Source: Paucibacter aquatile
GTDB lineage: Bacteria; Pseudomonadota; Gammaproteobacteria; Burkholderiales; Burkholderiaceae_C
Direction: 5' to 3'
DNA: 64,000 nucleotides
NCBI RefSeq assembly: GCF_002885975.1
Contig: NZ_POSP01000003.1
Span: 1,488,001-1,552,000, forward strand
The translations under genes were made by a program, and so were the position numbers. This document shows positions 7,944-15,901 of this stretch, one piece after another (the stretch's first letter is position 1; each line of letters begins with the position of its first letter). The notes beneath the pieces were generated by a model that searched no databases, was not told where the DNA came from, and was given only the letters and a program-made list of their open reading frames with translations.

Positions 7944-8987
7944 TCAGAAATCCAGCAGCACGGCACCCCAGGTGAAGCCGCCCCCCACGCCTTCCAGCAT
8001 CACGGTGTCACCGGCCTTGACGCGGCCGTCACGCACCGCCACATCGAGGGCCAGCGGGATCGACGCCGCCGAGGTGTTGCCGTGCTGATCCACGGTGACC
8101 ACCACCTTGTCCAGCGGCAGCTTCAGCTTCTTGGCCGTGCCCTGCATGATGCGGATATTGGCTTGATGAGGAATCAGCCAATCGATGTCATCCTCGCTGC
8201 GGCCGGCTTTTTCCAGCACCGAGCGGGCCACTTTTTCCAGCACGCCGACGGCCAGCTTGAACACGGCCTGGCCGTCCATCTTCAGCAGCGGGTCGCCGCT
8301 GACCTTGCCGCCCGAGACATGGCCGGGTACGCAAAGAATGCCCGAGTGCTTGCCATCGGCATGCAGCTCGGTGGCCAGGATGCCCGGCGTCTCGCTGGCG
8401 CCCAAAACCACGGCACCGGCGCCATCGCCAAACAGCACACAGGTGGTGCGGTCCTTGAAATCAAGGATGCGCGAGAACACCTCGGCGCCCACAACCAGGG
8501 CCTTGTTGGCCGCGCCGGTGCGGATCATGGAATCCGCCACCGTCAGCGCGTAGACAAAGCCGGAGCAGACCGCCTGCACATCGAAGGCGGCGCCACCGGC
8601 GATGCCCAGCTTGTGTTGAAGCAGGCAGGCGGTCGAGGGGAAGACCATGTCCGGCGTCGAAGTGGCGACGATGATGAGATCGATCTCATCGGCCGCAATG
8701 CCGGCCGCGGCAATGGCGGCTTGCGCAGCGGGCAAGGCCAGGTCGCTGGCCGTCACGCCTTCGGCGGCGAAATGGCGGGCATGGATGCCGGTGCGCTCGA
8801 CGATCCACTCATCCGAGGTCTCGATGCCATCGGCGGCCAGCTGTGCGGCCAGCTCGGCATTGCTCAGACGCAGTGGCGGCAGGTAGCTGCCGGTGCCGAT
8901 GATGCGGGCGTAGCGCGCCGAAGGCATGGCCGTCGAAGGCGTGGGAGCAAATGCGGGGGTGTTCGTGGCGCTGGGGATGGTGGTCAT
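7944..8987 (-). CDS. fabH: 3-oxoacyl-ACP synthase III
   Basis: Starts fatty-acid synthesis by condensing acetyl-CoA with malonyl-ACP. The catalytic triad is visible: Cys141 in AVCSGFVYA, a His in IPHQANIRIM and an Asn in HGNTSAAS. With the ATG at 8987 the protein is 347 residues, about 25 longer than E. coli FabH owing to a Pro/Thr/Ala-rich N-terminus. An internal Met21 would give the usual length. The 8987 start overlaps the plsX stop by 4 bases (ATGA), which favours it through translational coupling. Confidence 0.95.
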   Translation of the reverse strand: MTTIPSATNTPAFAPTPSTAMPSARYARIIGTGSYLPPLRLSNAELAAQLAADGIETSDEWIVERTGIHARHFAAEGVTASDLALPAAQAAIAAAGIAADEIDLIIVATSTPDMVFPSTACLLQHKLGIAGGAAFDVQAVCSGFVYALTVADSMIRTGAANKALVVGAEVFSRILDFKDRTTCVLFGDGAGAVVLGASETPGILATELHADGKHSGILCVPGHVSGGKVSGDPLLKMDGQAVFKLAVGVLEKVARSVLEKAGRSEDDIDWLIPHQANIRIMQGTAKKLKLPLDKVVVTVDQHGNTSAASIPLALDVAVRDGRVKAGDTVMLEGVGGGFTWGAVLLDF

Positions 8988-10147
8988 GCAGCTTGGGCGA
9001 CCGGGGCCGCCTTGTCTCCTGAGTCGCCCACCGCGAGCCCCTCGGTGCCGGTCGTGGTGCCGGGCGTGGCTTGCAGCGTGGCAATGATGCGATCGTGTAC
9101 CCGGTCGAGCAACCGGTTGCGGGCGGCATCATACGCTCGGTTCAAAGCGTTCTCGAAAGCGAAGGCATCGGCCGAGCCATGGCTTTTGAACACCAGGCCA
9201 CGCAGGCCCAGCAGGGCTGCACCGTTGAAGCGACGGTGGTCGACGCGACCTTTGAAGCGCTTGAGCACCGGCATCGCCAGAGCGGCGGCCGCCTTGCTGA
9301 TCCAGCTGCGACCGAACTCCTCGCGGATGATGGTGATGATCATGGTGGCCAGGCCTTCGGCCGTCTTCAGCGCGACGTTACCGACAAAACCATCGCACAC
9401 AACCAGGTCGACCGTGCCCTTGAAGATGTCATTGCCTTCCACATTGCCGTGGAAATTCAGCTGACCAGCAGCCGCCGCAGCGCGCAGCAACTCACCCGCG
9501 CGCTTGATGGTTTCGCTGCCCTTGATGACCTCTTCACCAATATTGAGCAGACCGACACGCGGCTCGGGCTTGCCATCCACAGCCGCGACCAGGGCGCTGC
9601 CCATCAGCGCGAATTGCAGCAGGTGCTCGGCCGAGCAATCGACATTGGCGCCCAGGTCCAACATGGTGGTGTAGCCGCCGAGCTGGTTGGGCATGACCGA
9701 GGCAATGGCCGGGCGATCGATGCCATCCAGGGTCTTGAGCAGATAGCGCGAGACCGCCATCAGGGCGCCGGTGTTGCCGGCCGACACGCAGGCATCGGCC
9801 AGCGGCAAGCCGCCGTCGGCCGACTTGAGCTGGCTGATGGCCACCCGCATGGACGAATCCTTCTTGCGGCGCAGCGCCACCTCGACCGGGTCGTCCATGG
9901 TCACCACTTCACTGGCGGGCACGATGCGGCAGCGTGGCCATTGGACGGCCGCAGCCAGCGCATCGGGCAGGCCCACCAGCAGCAGTTCGGCTTGCGGGTG
10001 CTTGGCGAGGAAGGCCTCACAGGCCGGCAAGGTGATGGACGGCCCATGGTCGCCGCCCATGCAATCGACAGCCAGGCGCACCCGGGCCAAAGGCTCGGCC
10101 ACGGACACCGCGGGCTGGGCGGGCAGACGGGAATCGACAGAAGACAT
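8984..10147 (-). CDS. plsX: Phosphate acyltransferase PlsX
   Basis: Makes acyl-phosphate from acyl-ACP, the acyl donor for PlsY in phosphatidic-acid synthesis; a peripheral membrane enzyme. The 387-residue product carries the family signatures LAVDCMGGDHGPS, VSAGNTGALMA, LLNIGEEVIKGSE, NFHGNVEGNDIF and VVCDGFVGNVALK. An N-terminal extension of about 22 residues and a Thr/Ala-rich tail of about 25 are longer than in E. coli. Start chosen at ATG 10147, where conservation and codon-like composition begin. A hairpin (10168-10189) lies just upstream in the leader, and an intrinsic terminator separates the gene from rpmF. Confidence 0.95.
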   Translation of the reverse strand: MSSVDSRLPAQPAVSVAEPLARVRLAVDCMGGDHGPSITLPACEAFLAKHPQAELLLVGLPDALAAAVQWPRCRIVPASEVVTMDDPVEVALRRKKDSSMRVAISQLKSADGGLPLADACVSAGNTGALMAVSRYLLKTLDGIDRPAIASVMPNQLGGYTTMLDLGANVDCSAEHLLQFALMGSALVAAVDGKPEPRVGLLNIGEEVIKGSETIKRAGELLRAAAAAGQLNFHGNVEGNDIFKGTVDLVVCDGFVGNVALKTAEGLATMIITIIREEFGRSWISKAAAALAMPVLKRFKGRVDHRRFNGAALLGLRGLVFKSHGSADAFAFENALNRAYDAARNRLLDRVHDRIIATLQATPGTTTGTEGLAVGDSGDKAAPVAQAA

Positions 10148-10167
10148 CACAGCAACCCAGGTGAAAG

Positions 10168-10189
10168 CCGGCCACAGAAAAACGGCCGG
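10168..10189 (-). other. Leader hairpin before plsX
   Basis: CCGGCC (10168-10173) pairs with GGCCGG (10184-10189). On the transcript the 10-nt loop holds a run of five U. The hairpin ends 20 bases before the plsX start codon, so it could affect plsX translation, but the stem is only 6 bp. Confidence 0.35.
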
Positions 10190-10315
10190 ACACGAAAACT
10201 CAGGCCGTGCAGCGCCCTCGCGCACGCACACCCGAGTGGATCAAGCCAATATGTCAGGCCATGCGGTCTCTTGCCAACGGTGGAAACACCGCGCAACAGA
10301 GCCCGCAGAAAACAC

Positions 10316-10349
10316 AAAAACCCGGCACTGCAACAAGGCACAGGCCGGG
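10316..10349 (-). terminator. Intrinsic terminator after rpmF
   Basis: On the minus strand CCCGGC (10349-10344) pairs with GCCGGG (10326-10321), with extra pairing inside, and is followed by TTTTTG (10320-10315). It lies about 70 bases after the rpmF stop codon and before plsX, so rpmF transcripts probably end or are attenuated here. Confidence 0.6.
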
Positions 10350-10416
10350 AATTCGTGATCACAGCAGATCGTGAGATCAACGCGCCGCCTGGGGCAGGCG
10401 CGTCAGTCGAAATCGA

Positions 10417-10599
10417 TCAGGCGTCAGCCTTGGTCTTCAGGACCTTGCGGCCGCGGTAGAAGCCGGTGGGGCTGATGTGGTGACGCAGATGCACTTCGCC
10501 GGTAGTCGGCTCGATGGCAGTGCCCGGGGTGACCAGGGCATTGTGCGAACGGTGCATGCCACGCTTGGAAGGCGACTTCTTGTTTTGCTGAACGGCCAT
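10417..10599 (-). CDS. rpmF: 50S ribosomal protein L32
   Basis: Small structural protein of the large ribosomal subunit. The 60-residue product starts MAVQQNKKSPSKRGMHRSHN and continues with ALVTPGTAIEPTTGEVHLRHH and a Lys/Arg-rich end, a standard L32 without the zinc cysteines. The ribosome-binding site is AGGAG, 6 bases before the ATG. The usual yceD-rpmF-plsX order is kept, but rpmF is 317 bases from yceD and has its own promoter at 10835-10863, giving a leader of about 230 nt. Confidence 0.97.
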   Translation of the reverse strand: MAVQQNKKSPSKRGMHRSHNALVTPGTAIEPTTGEVHLRHHISPTGFYRGRKVLKTKADA

Positions 10600-10830
10600 G
10601 AAATTCTCCTAAGGCTCCGGTGATTGAGGCGCGGCGGTCTGGATTTGCTGAAGCGGTTCGCTCCAGCTCTCCACGCAGACCAGCGACCTACACACCCCGG
10701 GCGCCGCGATTGCTGTGTACACAAGCGTCGCGAGCATCAAGCGCACCATGCGCCAGCGGTTTGCAAGCACTGCAGCCAAGCTGGCCCGCACTCACGGCAC
10801 GCTACTTTGATTCTCGGACCGGGGAAAGCC
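10600..10830 (-). other. Long rpmF leader with a possible upstream reading frame
   Basis: Transcription from the promoter at 10835-10863 would give a leader of about 230 nt before rpmF. It contains a minus-strand frame with a GTG at 10791 (60 codons; an internal ATG at 10749 gives 46). Its TAG stop (10611-10609) overlaps the AGGAG ribosome-binding site of rpmF. The frame has a hydrophobic stretch (MVRLMLATLVYTAIAAPGV) but no recognised family and no clear ribosome-binding site, so it may be chance. Nothing else is seen in the leader. Confidence 0.35.
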
Positions 10831-10834
10831 CGCG

Positions 10835-10863
10835 ATTGTAGCACCGTTGACGCCAAGACTCAA
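10835..10863 (-). promoter_or_regulatory. Sigma-70 promoter of rpmF
   Basis: TTGAGT (10863-10858), a 17-base spacer and TACAAT (10840-10835) on the minus strand closely match the consensus with ideal spacing. The start point would be near 10828. It lies just past the 3' end of yceD. Confidence 0.65.
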
Positions 10864-10916
10864 ATCCGAGCCCACAATCGCCGCCGGCGGAAGCACTCGG
10901 CCGCCGGCCCGCTTCG

Positions 10917-11477
10917 TCATTTTCTCTTCAACGCAGCCAAGGCCGCAAAGGGATTGGGGCGCTCGGACGAGGCTGCTTCTTCCTCGCTCAGCTCCGCCAC
11001 GCCTGCCGGCACTTCCAAGGGCTTCGGGCATTGTTCGTGGCGCGGCACCAAGGGGAGCGACAAGAGCAATTCATCTTCCACCAATTCCTGAACGTCGAGA
11101 TTGCGCGTCAGCACCAGCAGCTCCTCTTCGCTCTCGATGTCCTGCTCGGCCGCCTCTTGCTCATCGCGCACAAAGCGATAGGAGCGCTCCAGGCTCATCG
11201 ACTCCTGCACCGGCTGCAGGCAGCGCTGGCAGGTCATGCTCACTTCAGCCGAGGCCTCCAGGTGCAACCAGGTTTCAATGGCACCGCCGCTGAGCTCCCG
11301 GCGCTCACCTTGCAAGGACCACTGCACCGCAGGCCAGGCCGCCACCGGCGTCTCGGGCGCCGCCACATCGGCCAGGCGACCCAGCTGCGAAGCCGGCCAC
11401 TCACCCTGCAGGCTGCCCGCATCCCGGGCAAAGGCCGGAACGTCCAATTTTCGCGAGTCAAATTCATGCGCTTTCAT
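10917..11477 (-). CDS. yceD: YceD family protein (DUF177), 23S rRNA accumulation protein
   Basis: Cytoplasmic protein that in E. coli is needed for normal 23S rRNA levels. The 186-residue product has the family's paired cysteines (MTCQRCLQPV, residues 92-101), an acidic central part and the C-terminal motif RPNPFAALAALK. Start chosen at ATG 11477 (MKAHEFDSRKLDVPAFARDAG), because the frame further upstream overlaps the maf start region and reads as non-coding. It is encoded upstream of rpmF, the classic arrangement. It diverges from maf with a 79-base gap that must hold both promoters. Confidence 0.9.
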   Translation of the reverse strand: MKAHEFDSRKLDVPAFARDAGSLQGEWPASQLGRLADVAAPETPVAAWPAVQWSLQGERRELSGGAIETWLHLEASAEVSMTCQRCLQPVQESMSLERSYRFVRDEQEAAEQDIESEEELLVLTRNLDVQELVEDELLLSLPLVPRHEQCPKPLEVPAGVAELSEEEAASSERPNPFAALAALKRK

Positions 11478-11556
11478 GGCCGCAAGTGTACGAGGCCGGC
11501 CTTGCAAGCCGGGCAGCTGAAACGCGAAGCCCGGCCGCCAATGCGAAAATCCAGCC

Positions 11557-12201
11557 ATGCACACACCCTCCGCCACCCCGGCACCCCGCCCCCTGATCCT
11601 CGCCTCCACCTCACGCTACCGGCGTGAACTGCTGGAGCGGCTGCGCCTGCCCTTTGCCGTGCAGTCACCCGAAGTAGATGAAACCCCGCTTCCCGGCGAA
11701 GCACCCGCGGCACTGGCTGCGCGCCTGTCTCTCGCCAAGGCGCACGCCGTGGCCCGACTTCACCCCGAGGCAATCGTGATCGGCTCTGACCAAGTTGCCG
11801 ACCTGAATGGCAGCCCCATCGGCAAGCCAGGCAGCCACGAGCGCGCCGTCGAGCAACTGCGCCGCATGAGCGGCCACAGCATCATTTTTCAAACCGGCGT
11901 GGCCGTGGTCTGCGAGGCAAGCGGTTTTGCCCAGCAAGACCTGGCCCCGGTGCGCGTTCGCTTTCGCGAACTCAGCGACACCGAGATTGAGACCTATCTG
12001 CGCGCCGAGCAGCCCTACGACTGCGCAGGCAGCGCCAAATCGGAAGGACTAGGCATCAGCCTGCTGTCGGCCATCGAGTCAGACGACCCGACTGCGCTGA
12101 TCGGCCTGCCACTGATCCGCACCAGCGCCCTGCTCCGCGCCGCGGGCCTGGATCCCTTGCAAGCCCTCGCCCACAGCCTGGCAGGCGGAGTCAGCCCATG
12201 A
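11557..12201 (+). CDS. maf: Maf-family nucleoside triphosphate pyrophosphatase
   Basis: Hydrolyses non-canonical or modified nucleoside triphosphates (for YceF-type members, 7-methyl-GTP) to the monophosphate and pyrophosphate. The 214-residue product has the Maf motifs LILASTSRYRRELLERL (residues 13-29), ESPEVDE-like VQSPEVDETPLPGE, the catalytic Asp region VIGSDQVADLNG, GKPG, and the C-terminal DCAGSAKSEGLG. It overlaps the next gene by 4 bases (ATGA), so the two are translationally coupled. Its position beside yceD and rpmF is usual for the YceF subtype. Confidence 0.93.
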   Translation: MHTPSATPAPRPLILASTSRYRRELLERLRLPFAVQSPEVDETPLPGEAPAALAARLSLAKAHAVARLHPEAIVIGSDQVADLNGSPIGKPGSHERAVEQLRRMSGHSIIFQTGVAVVCEASGFAQQDLAPVRVRFRELSDTEIETYLRAEQPYDCAGSAKSEGLGISLLSAIESDDPTALIGLPLIRTSALLRAAGLDPLQALAHSLAGGVSP

Positions 12202-12980
12202 ACGCGCACAACAACAAGAAGGGCCGCCTTTACCTGATCCCCAACACCCTGGACTTTGGCGTCGAGGGCGCGGCGGTGCCACTCAATGAGGTCTTGCCGC
12301 AGCAAGTCATTGCCACCGCCGCACGCCTGAGCCACTGGGCCGCCGAAAGCGCCAAGACCACCCGTGCGTTTTTGAAGCGAGTGGACGAAGTCTGCCCGCT
12401 GGCGCAGCCCCTGCAGAGCCTGGAGATCAAGGAATTGCCACGCCCGCCCAAAGGCCGGGGCGGCGATCTGGTCAACCAGAACCAGGCCTGGCACGCCCTG
12501 TTGGCGCCCGCGCTGGCCGGGCATGACATGGGCCTGATTTCAGAAGCCGGCCTTCCGGCCGTGGCCGACCCCGGCGCCCTGCTGGTGGCCGCCGCGCACG
12601 ATGCCGACATCGAGGTGCTGCCGTTGAGCGGCCCCAGCTCCCTGCTGATGGCCTTGTCGGCCAGCGGCCTGAATGGCCAGAGTTTTGCGTTTGTCGGCTA
12701 CCTGCCCGTGGAAGCACCAGCGCGCGCCGCGCGCATCAAGGAGCTGGAAGCCCTGTCCGGCCGGCAACAGCAAACCCAGCTGATGATCGAAACACCGTAC
12801 CGCAACTCCGCCCTGCTCCATGCCCTGCTGAGCAATTTGCGACCACAGACCCGCCTGTCCATCAGCTGCGGCCTGAGCCTGACCCAAGGCTGGACCCGCA
12901 GCGCCAGCGTGGCCGATTGGCGCAGCTCCGGCGAGGGCTTGCCGGACAAGGTGCCAGCGGTGTTCGCCATCCTGGCCTGA
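12198..12980 (+). CDS. RsmI-family SAM-dependent methyltransferase
   Basis: Member of the tetrapyrrole-methylase-fold methyltransferases that includes RsmI (16S rRNA 2'-O-methylation of C1402). The 260-residue product keeps the family features: the N-terminal GRLYLIPNTLD strand, the SAM-binding stretch LISEAGLPAVADPGALLVAAAH (residues 113-134), GPSSLLMALSASGLNGQSFAFVGYLP and the IETPYRNSALL region. Compared with RsmI it lacks the usual long C-terminal part, and it belongs to the shorter group often found beside maf in Burkholderiales. The exact substrate is therefore not certain. It is coupled to maf by a 4-base overlap and followed by a strong terminator. Confidence 0.88.
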   Translation: MNAHNNKKGRLYLIPNTLDFGVEGAAVPLNEVLPQQVIATAARLSHWAAESAKTTRAFLKRVDEVCPLAQPLQSLEIKELPRPPKGRGGDLVNQNQAWHALLAPALAGHDMGLISEAGLPAVADPGALLVAAAHDADIEVLPLSGPSSLLMALSASGLNGQSFAFVGYLPVEAPARAARIKELEALSGRQQQTQLMIETPYRNSALLHALLSNLRPQTRLSISCGLSLTQGWTRSASVADWRSSGEGLPDKVPAVFAILA

Positions 12981-13012
12981 GCCGGGCAGCCAGGGCTACC
13001 GCTAGCACGCCC

Positions 13013-13044
13013 AAGAAAACGGCGCCTCATGGGCGCCGTCTTTT
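13013..13044. terminator. Bidirectional intrinsic terminator
   Basis: ACGGCGCC (13019-13026), a 5-base loop and GGCGCCGT (13032-13039) with CTTTT to the right and an A-rich AAGAAAA to the left. It serves the methyltransferase gene on plus and the helicase gene on minus, which converge here. Confidence 0.8.
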
Positions 13045-13101
13045 CACTTGAAACTCAGTCCGCTTTGCCAGCCGGCCGAGCCGCGCAAGGCGCGCGTGCC
13101 T

Positions 13102-14598
13102 TCAAGACTCCAGCGAAGCCGCCGGTGCCTTGGCCCCGAACAAGGCCGCCACCTTCTTCTTGGGCTTGATATTGCTCGACACGCTGCGCGGCGCTGCAGC
13201 AGCACCCTTGTCCCAGGCCGGCGGCTCGTCGCGCTGACTGGCTTCGTAGGGCTTGTCGAAGAAGGCATCGCGCGGCGCTGCCGGTGGGCGGTAGGCCGGA
13301 CGGGGCGCGGCGGCGGCGGGGGCTGCATCATAGAAAGACTCTTCGCGACGCGGCCGGGCCGGACGATCCGAGCGCTCGACACCCTCGTATCGAGCGGAGC
13401 GCGAGCCACGGTCATCCGGCAACTCAAAAGCCTGCAAATCCAGCGTGCGCTTGACCAGTTTTTCAATGTCCGCAACCAGACGCGCATCAGCACGCGTCAC
13501 CAGGGTCACTGCCACGCCGGACGCACCCGCGCGGCCGGTGCGGCCAATGCGGTGAACGTAATCTTCGGCATTGAAGGGCACGTCGAAATTGAAGACCGCG
13601 GGCAGATCGGCAATATCCAGGCCACGCGCAGCCACGTCGGTGGCGACCAGCAGGTCGACTTCACCGCGCTTGAAGGCCTCGAGCGACTTCAGGCGCTCGT
13701 CCTGCGACTTGTCGCCATGCAAGGCCGCCGTGCGCAAGCCATCGCGCTCGAAGGAGCGTGCCAGGCGGGCGGCACCCAGCTTGGAGTTGACAAACACAAT
13801 CGCCTGCTTGATCTCACGCTGACGCAGGATCTGGCGCACCACGGCGCGCTTGTCGTCATCGGTGACGCTGTAGAACAGCTGCTCCACGTTCTTGGCCGTG
13901 GCATTGGGGCGCGCCACTTCAACCAAGACCGGATCTTGCAGATAGCTTTGCGACAGACGCTTGATCTCGGGCGAGAAGGTGGCCGAGAACAGCAAGGTCT
14001 GGCGGGTCTTGGGCAGGAAGCTCAGGATGCGCTGCAGATCGGGCAGGAAGCCGATGTCCAGCATGCGATCGGCTTCGTCCAAAACCACGTACTCGACTTG
14101 ATTGAGCACGCAGTTCTTGGCTTCGATGTGGTCCAGCAATCGCCCGGGCGTGGCGATCAAGACTTCCACGCCACCCTTGAGCACCAAGGTCTGCGGCTTC
14201 ATGTCGATGCCGCCAAACACGCAGGTCACACGCAGATTGGTGTGCTTGGCGTAGGCCTTGATGTTGTTGGCCACCTGATCGGCCAACTCGCGCGTCGGCG
14301 CCAGCACGAGGGCTCGCACCGGATGACGGGCCGGCGAAGCGCTGGCGTTTTCATGCTTCAGCATGCGCTGCAGCAAAGGGATGGAGAAGGCGGCGGTCTT
14401 GCCGGTACCCGTCTGCGCCGCACCCATCACATCGCGACCCTCCAGAACGATCGGAATCGCCTTGGCCTGGATCGGCGTCATCAACGCGTAGCCAGAGTCG
14501 GCCACGGCACGCAAAAGCTTGGCGTCGAGCGGGAGGGTGTCGAAGCGAGCCGGCGTGGGATCAGGGGTGGCGGATTCGATGATTTGGGGTTCGGTCAT
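13102..14598 (-). CDS. rhlE: DEAD-box RNA helicase, RhlE type
   Basis: ATP-dependent RNA helicase acting in ribosome assembly and RNA turnover, often cold-linked. The 498-residue protein shows the Q motif (F...GYALMTPIQAKAIP), motif I AQTGTGKT, Ia PTRELADQ, II VLDEADRMLD, III FSAT, V ATDVAARGLDIADLPAV and VI HRIGRTGRAG. The C-terminal tail of about 100 residues is Arg/Ala/Pro-rich and basic, as expected for RNA contact in RhlE proteins. It stands alone on the minus strand, 28 bases from the WecA-like gene upstream, and has its own terminator. Confidence 0.92.
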   Translation of the reverse strand: MTEPQIIESATPDPTPARFDTLPLDAKLLRAVADSGYALMTPIQAKAIPIVLEGRDVMGAAQTGTGKTAAFSIPLLQRMLKHENASASPARHPVRALVLAPTRELADQVANNIKAYAKHTNLRVTCVFGGIDMKPQTLVLKGGVEVLIATPGRLLDHIEAKNCVLNQVEYVVLDEADRMLDIGFLPDLQRILSFLPKTRQTLLFSATFSPEIKRLSQSYLQDPVLVEVARPNATAKNVEQLFYSVTDDDKRAVVRQILRQREIKQAIVFVNSKLGAARLARSFERDGLRTAALHGDKSQDERLKSLEAFKRGEVDLLVATDVAARGLDIADLPAVFNFDVPFNAEDYVHRIGRTGRAGASGVAVTLVTRADARLVADIEKLVKRTLDLQAFELPDDRGSRSARYEGVERSDRPARPRREESFYDAAPAAAAPRPAYRPPAAPRDAFFDKPYEASQRDEPPAWDKGAAAAPRSVSSNIKPKKKVAALFGAKAPAASLES

Positions 14599-14625
14599 CC
14601 CACCATTATCCCTGATGCAGGGCTT

Positions 14626-15774
14626 TTACTGCGATTTCGGGCCAGACGCCGATTTGGAGTCACGCGGCGCACGCCCCATCACATCGCCCCGAAACACCAT
14701 CCAAGACGGTGTGCGAAAACGAACGATGCGCCAGTACAAGCCCACGTAGACCAAGCCGAACAACAACATGCACAGCGCGAGCATGGCGGTCGAATCCCAA
14801 AAGAACACCGCCGGCACCAGGGAAGACAGGCACAGCATCCAGAGATAGGGCGCCGTCATGGAGTTGCGGCGCGTCATCGCACGGGCATCCCGCGTCCCCA
14901 CCGTCCAGCGCATCAGGCGACGGTAGATCAGCGAATGCAAGTGGATGCCATCGGGCAGGCCCGGCGGCGTGGCCCGGATGAAGCGGCGGCGGTAGATCGA
15001 GAACAGGGTCTCAAACACTGGATAAATGCAGACCATCAGCGCAAACAGCGGCGACACCTCGGGGTGACGGGCGATCAGCAGCACCCCAATTTCCGCCACA
15101 AAGAAGCCCAGAAAATAGGCCCCGCCATCGCCAAGAAAAATCAGCCCGGCCGGAAAGTTCCAGACAAAGAAGCCCAGCACTGCCCCGACGCCCGCCAGAG
15201 ACCACAGGGTCAGTTCTACATCACCGACCTGCAGCGCCACGTAGGCGAAGGTCAGCAACATCAGGCTCACGCACATGGACGACAAGCCATTGAAGCCGTC
15301 AATGATGTTGACCGCGTTGGCAACGCCCGACACCGTCAACACGGTGGCCACCAAAGCACCGACGGAAAAACCGACCAACCAATCCAGCCCCGGAATGTCG
15401 GTCCGTGTGATCTGGGCGTTGATCAAATAAAACGCGATCGTCGCCGAAATGGCTGTCGCCAACAGACGCTTGCCCGGCGACACCTTCTTGGTGAAGTCCT
15501 CGATCAGACCCGCCGCGAAAGCCGGCAAGCCGCACAGGAGGAGCATCAAGCCCAAGTGCGCATGATCCGAGCCGCGAAACCACACGAGGGCAGCGGTCAC
15601 CAACAGCCCCAAGAACATGCCGACACCGCCGATGCGGGGCACGACTTTCACATGGAACTTCTGAGGGCCGTCCAGATCACCGTCAGCAGAGAGATGGGCA
15701 TGCAGGCTGGAGGAGTGGACGATCCAGAGGGTGACCAGAGTCGCCACCAAAAAGGAGCAGAGCAAATAAAGCAT
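14626..15774 (-). CDS. WecA-like polyprenyl-phosphate HexNAc-1-phosphate transferase
   Basis: Integral membrane enzyme of the MraY/WecA family. It moves a HexNAc-1-phosphate from a UDP-sugar to undecaprenyl phosphate, starting O-antigen, enterobacterial common antigen or similar chains. The 382-residue product has about ten hydrophobic helices, the Mg/substrate motif NAVNIIDGFNGLSS near residue 155, LGDGGAYFLGF near 220 and the cytoplasmic HSLIYRRLMR loop. Two extra helices follow in the C-terminal 90 residues. Start taken at ATG 15774; a TTG two codons upstream is possible. It diverges from the export gene at 15902. A second, unrelated initiating transferase is encoded at 37340-37933. Confidence 0.87.
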   Translation of the reverse strand: MLYLLCSFLVATLVTLWIVHSSSLHAHLSADGDLDGPQKFHVKVVPRIGGVGMFLGLLVTAALVWFRGSDHAHLGLMLLLCGLPAFAAGLIEDFTKKVSPGKRLLATAISATIAFYLINAQITRTDIPGLDWLVGFSVGALVATVLTVSGVANAVNIIDGFNGLSSMCVSLMLLTFAYVALQVGDVELTLWSLAGVGAVLGFFVWNFPAGLIFLGDGGAYFLGFFVAEIGVLLIARHPEVSPLFALMVCIYPVFETLFSIYRRRFIRATPPGLPDGIHLHSLIYRRLMRWTVGTRDARAMTRRNSMTAPYLWMLCLSSLVPAVFFWDSTAMLALCMLLFGLVYVGLYWRIVRFRTPSWMVFRGDVMGRAPRDSKSASGPKSQ

Positions 15775-15901
15775 GGACAAGAGTGTAACGAGCCACGATT
15801 CCTGCTCTGTAAATAGTCAGCCGAGTGGACGGCTAGAATCCCGCAACGCCGATACTGGGGCGCCCCTAGACGGTCAACGAATGCACCTTTTCGAGCAGGC
15901 C

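Noticed and set aside
10609..10791. Independent 60-codon gene between rpmF and yceD
   Set aside because: GTG start without ribosome-binding site and no recognisable family; kept only as a possible leader frame.
13048..15816. 922-codon plus-strand frame opposite rhlE and the WecA-like gene
   Set aside because: Low-complexity His/Gln/Arg-rich shadow spanning two clear minus-strand genes.
15773..15901. Earlier start for the export protein at 15773
   Set aside because: It would overlap the divergent WecA-like start codon and add about 43 residues ahead of the signal helix without family support.
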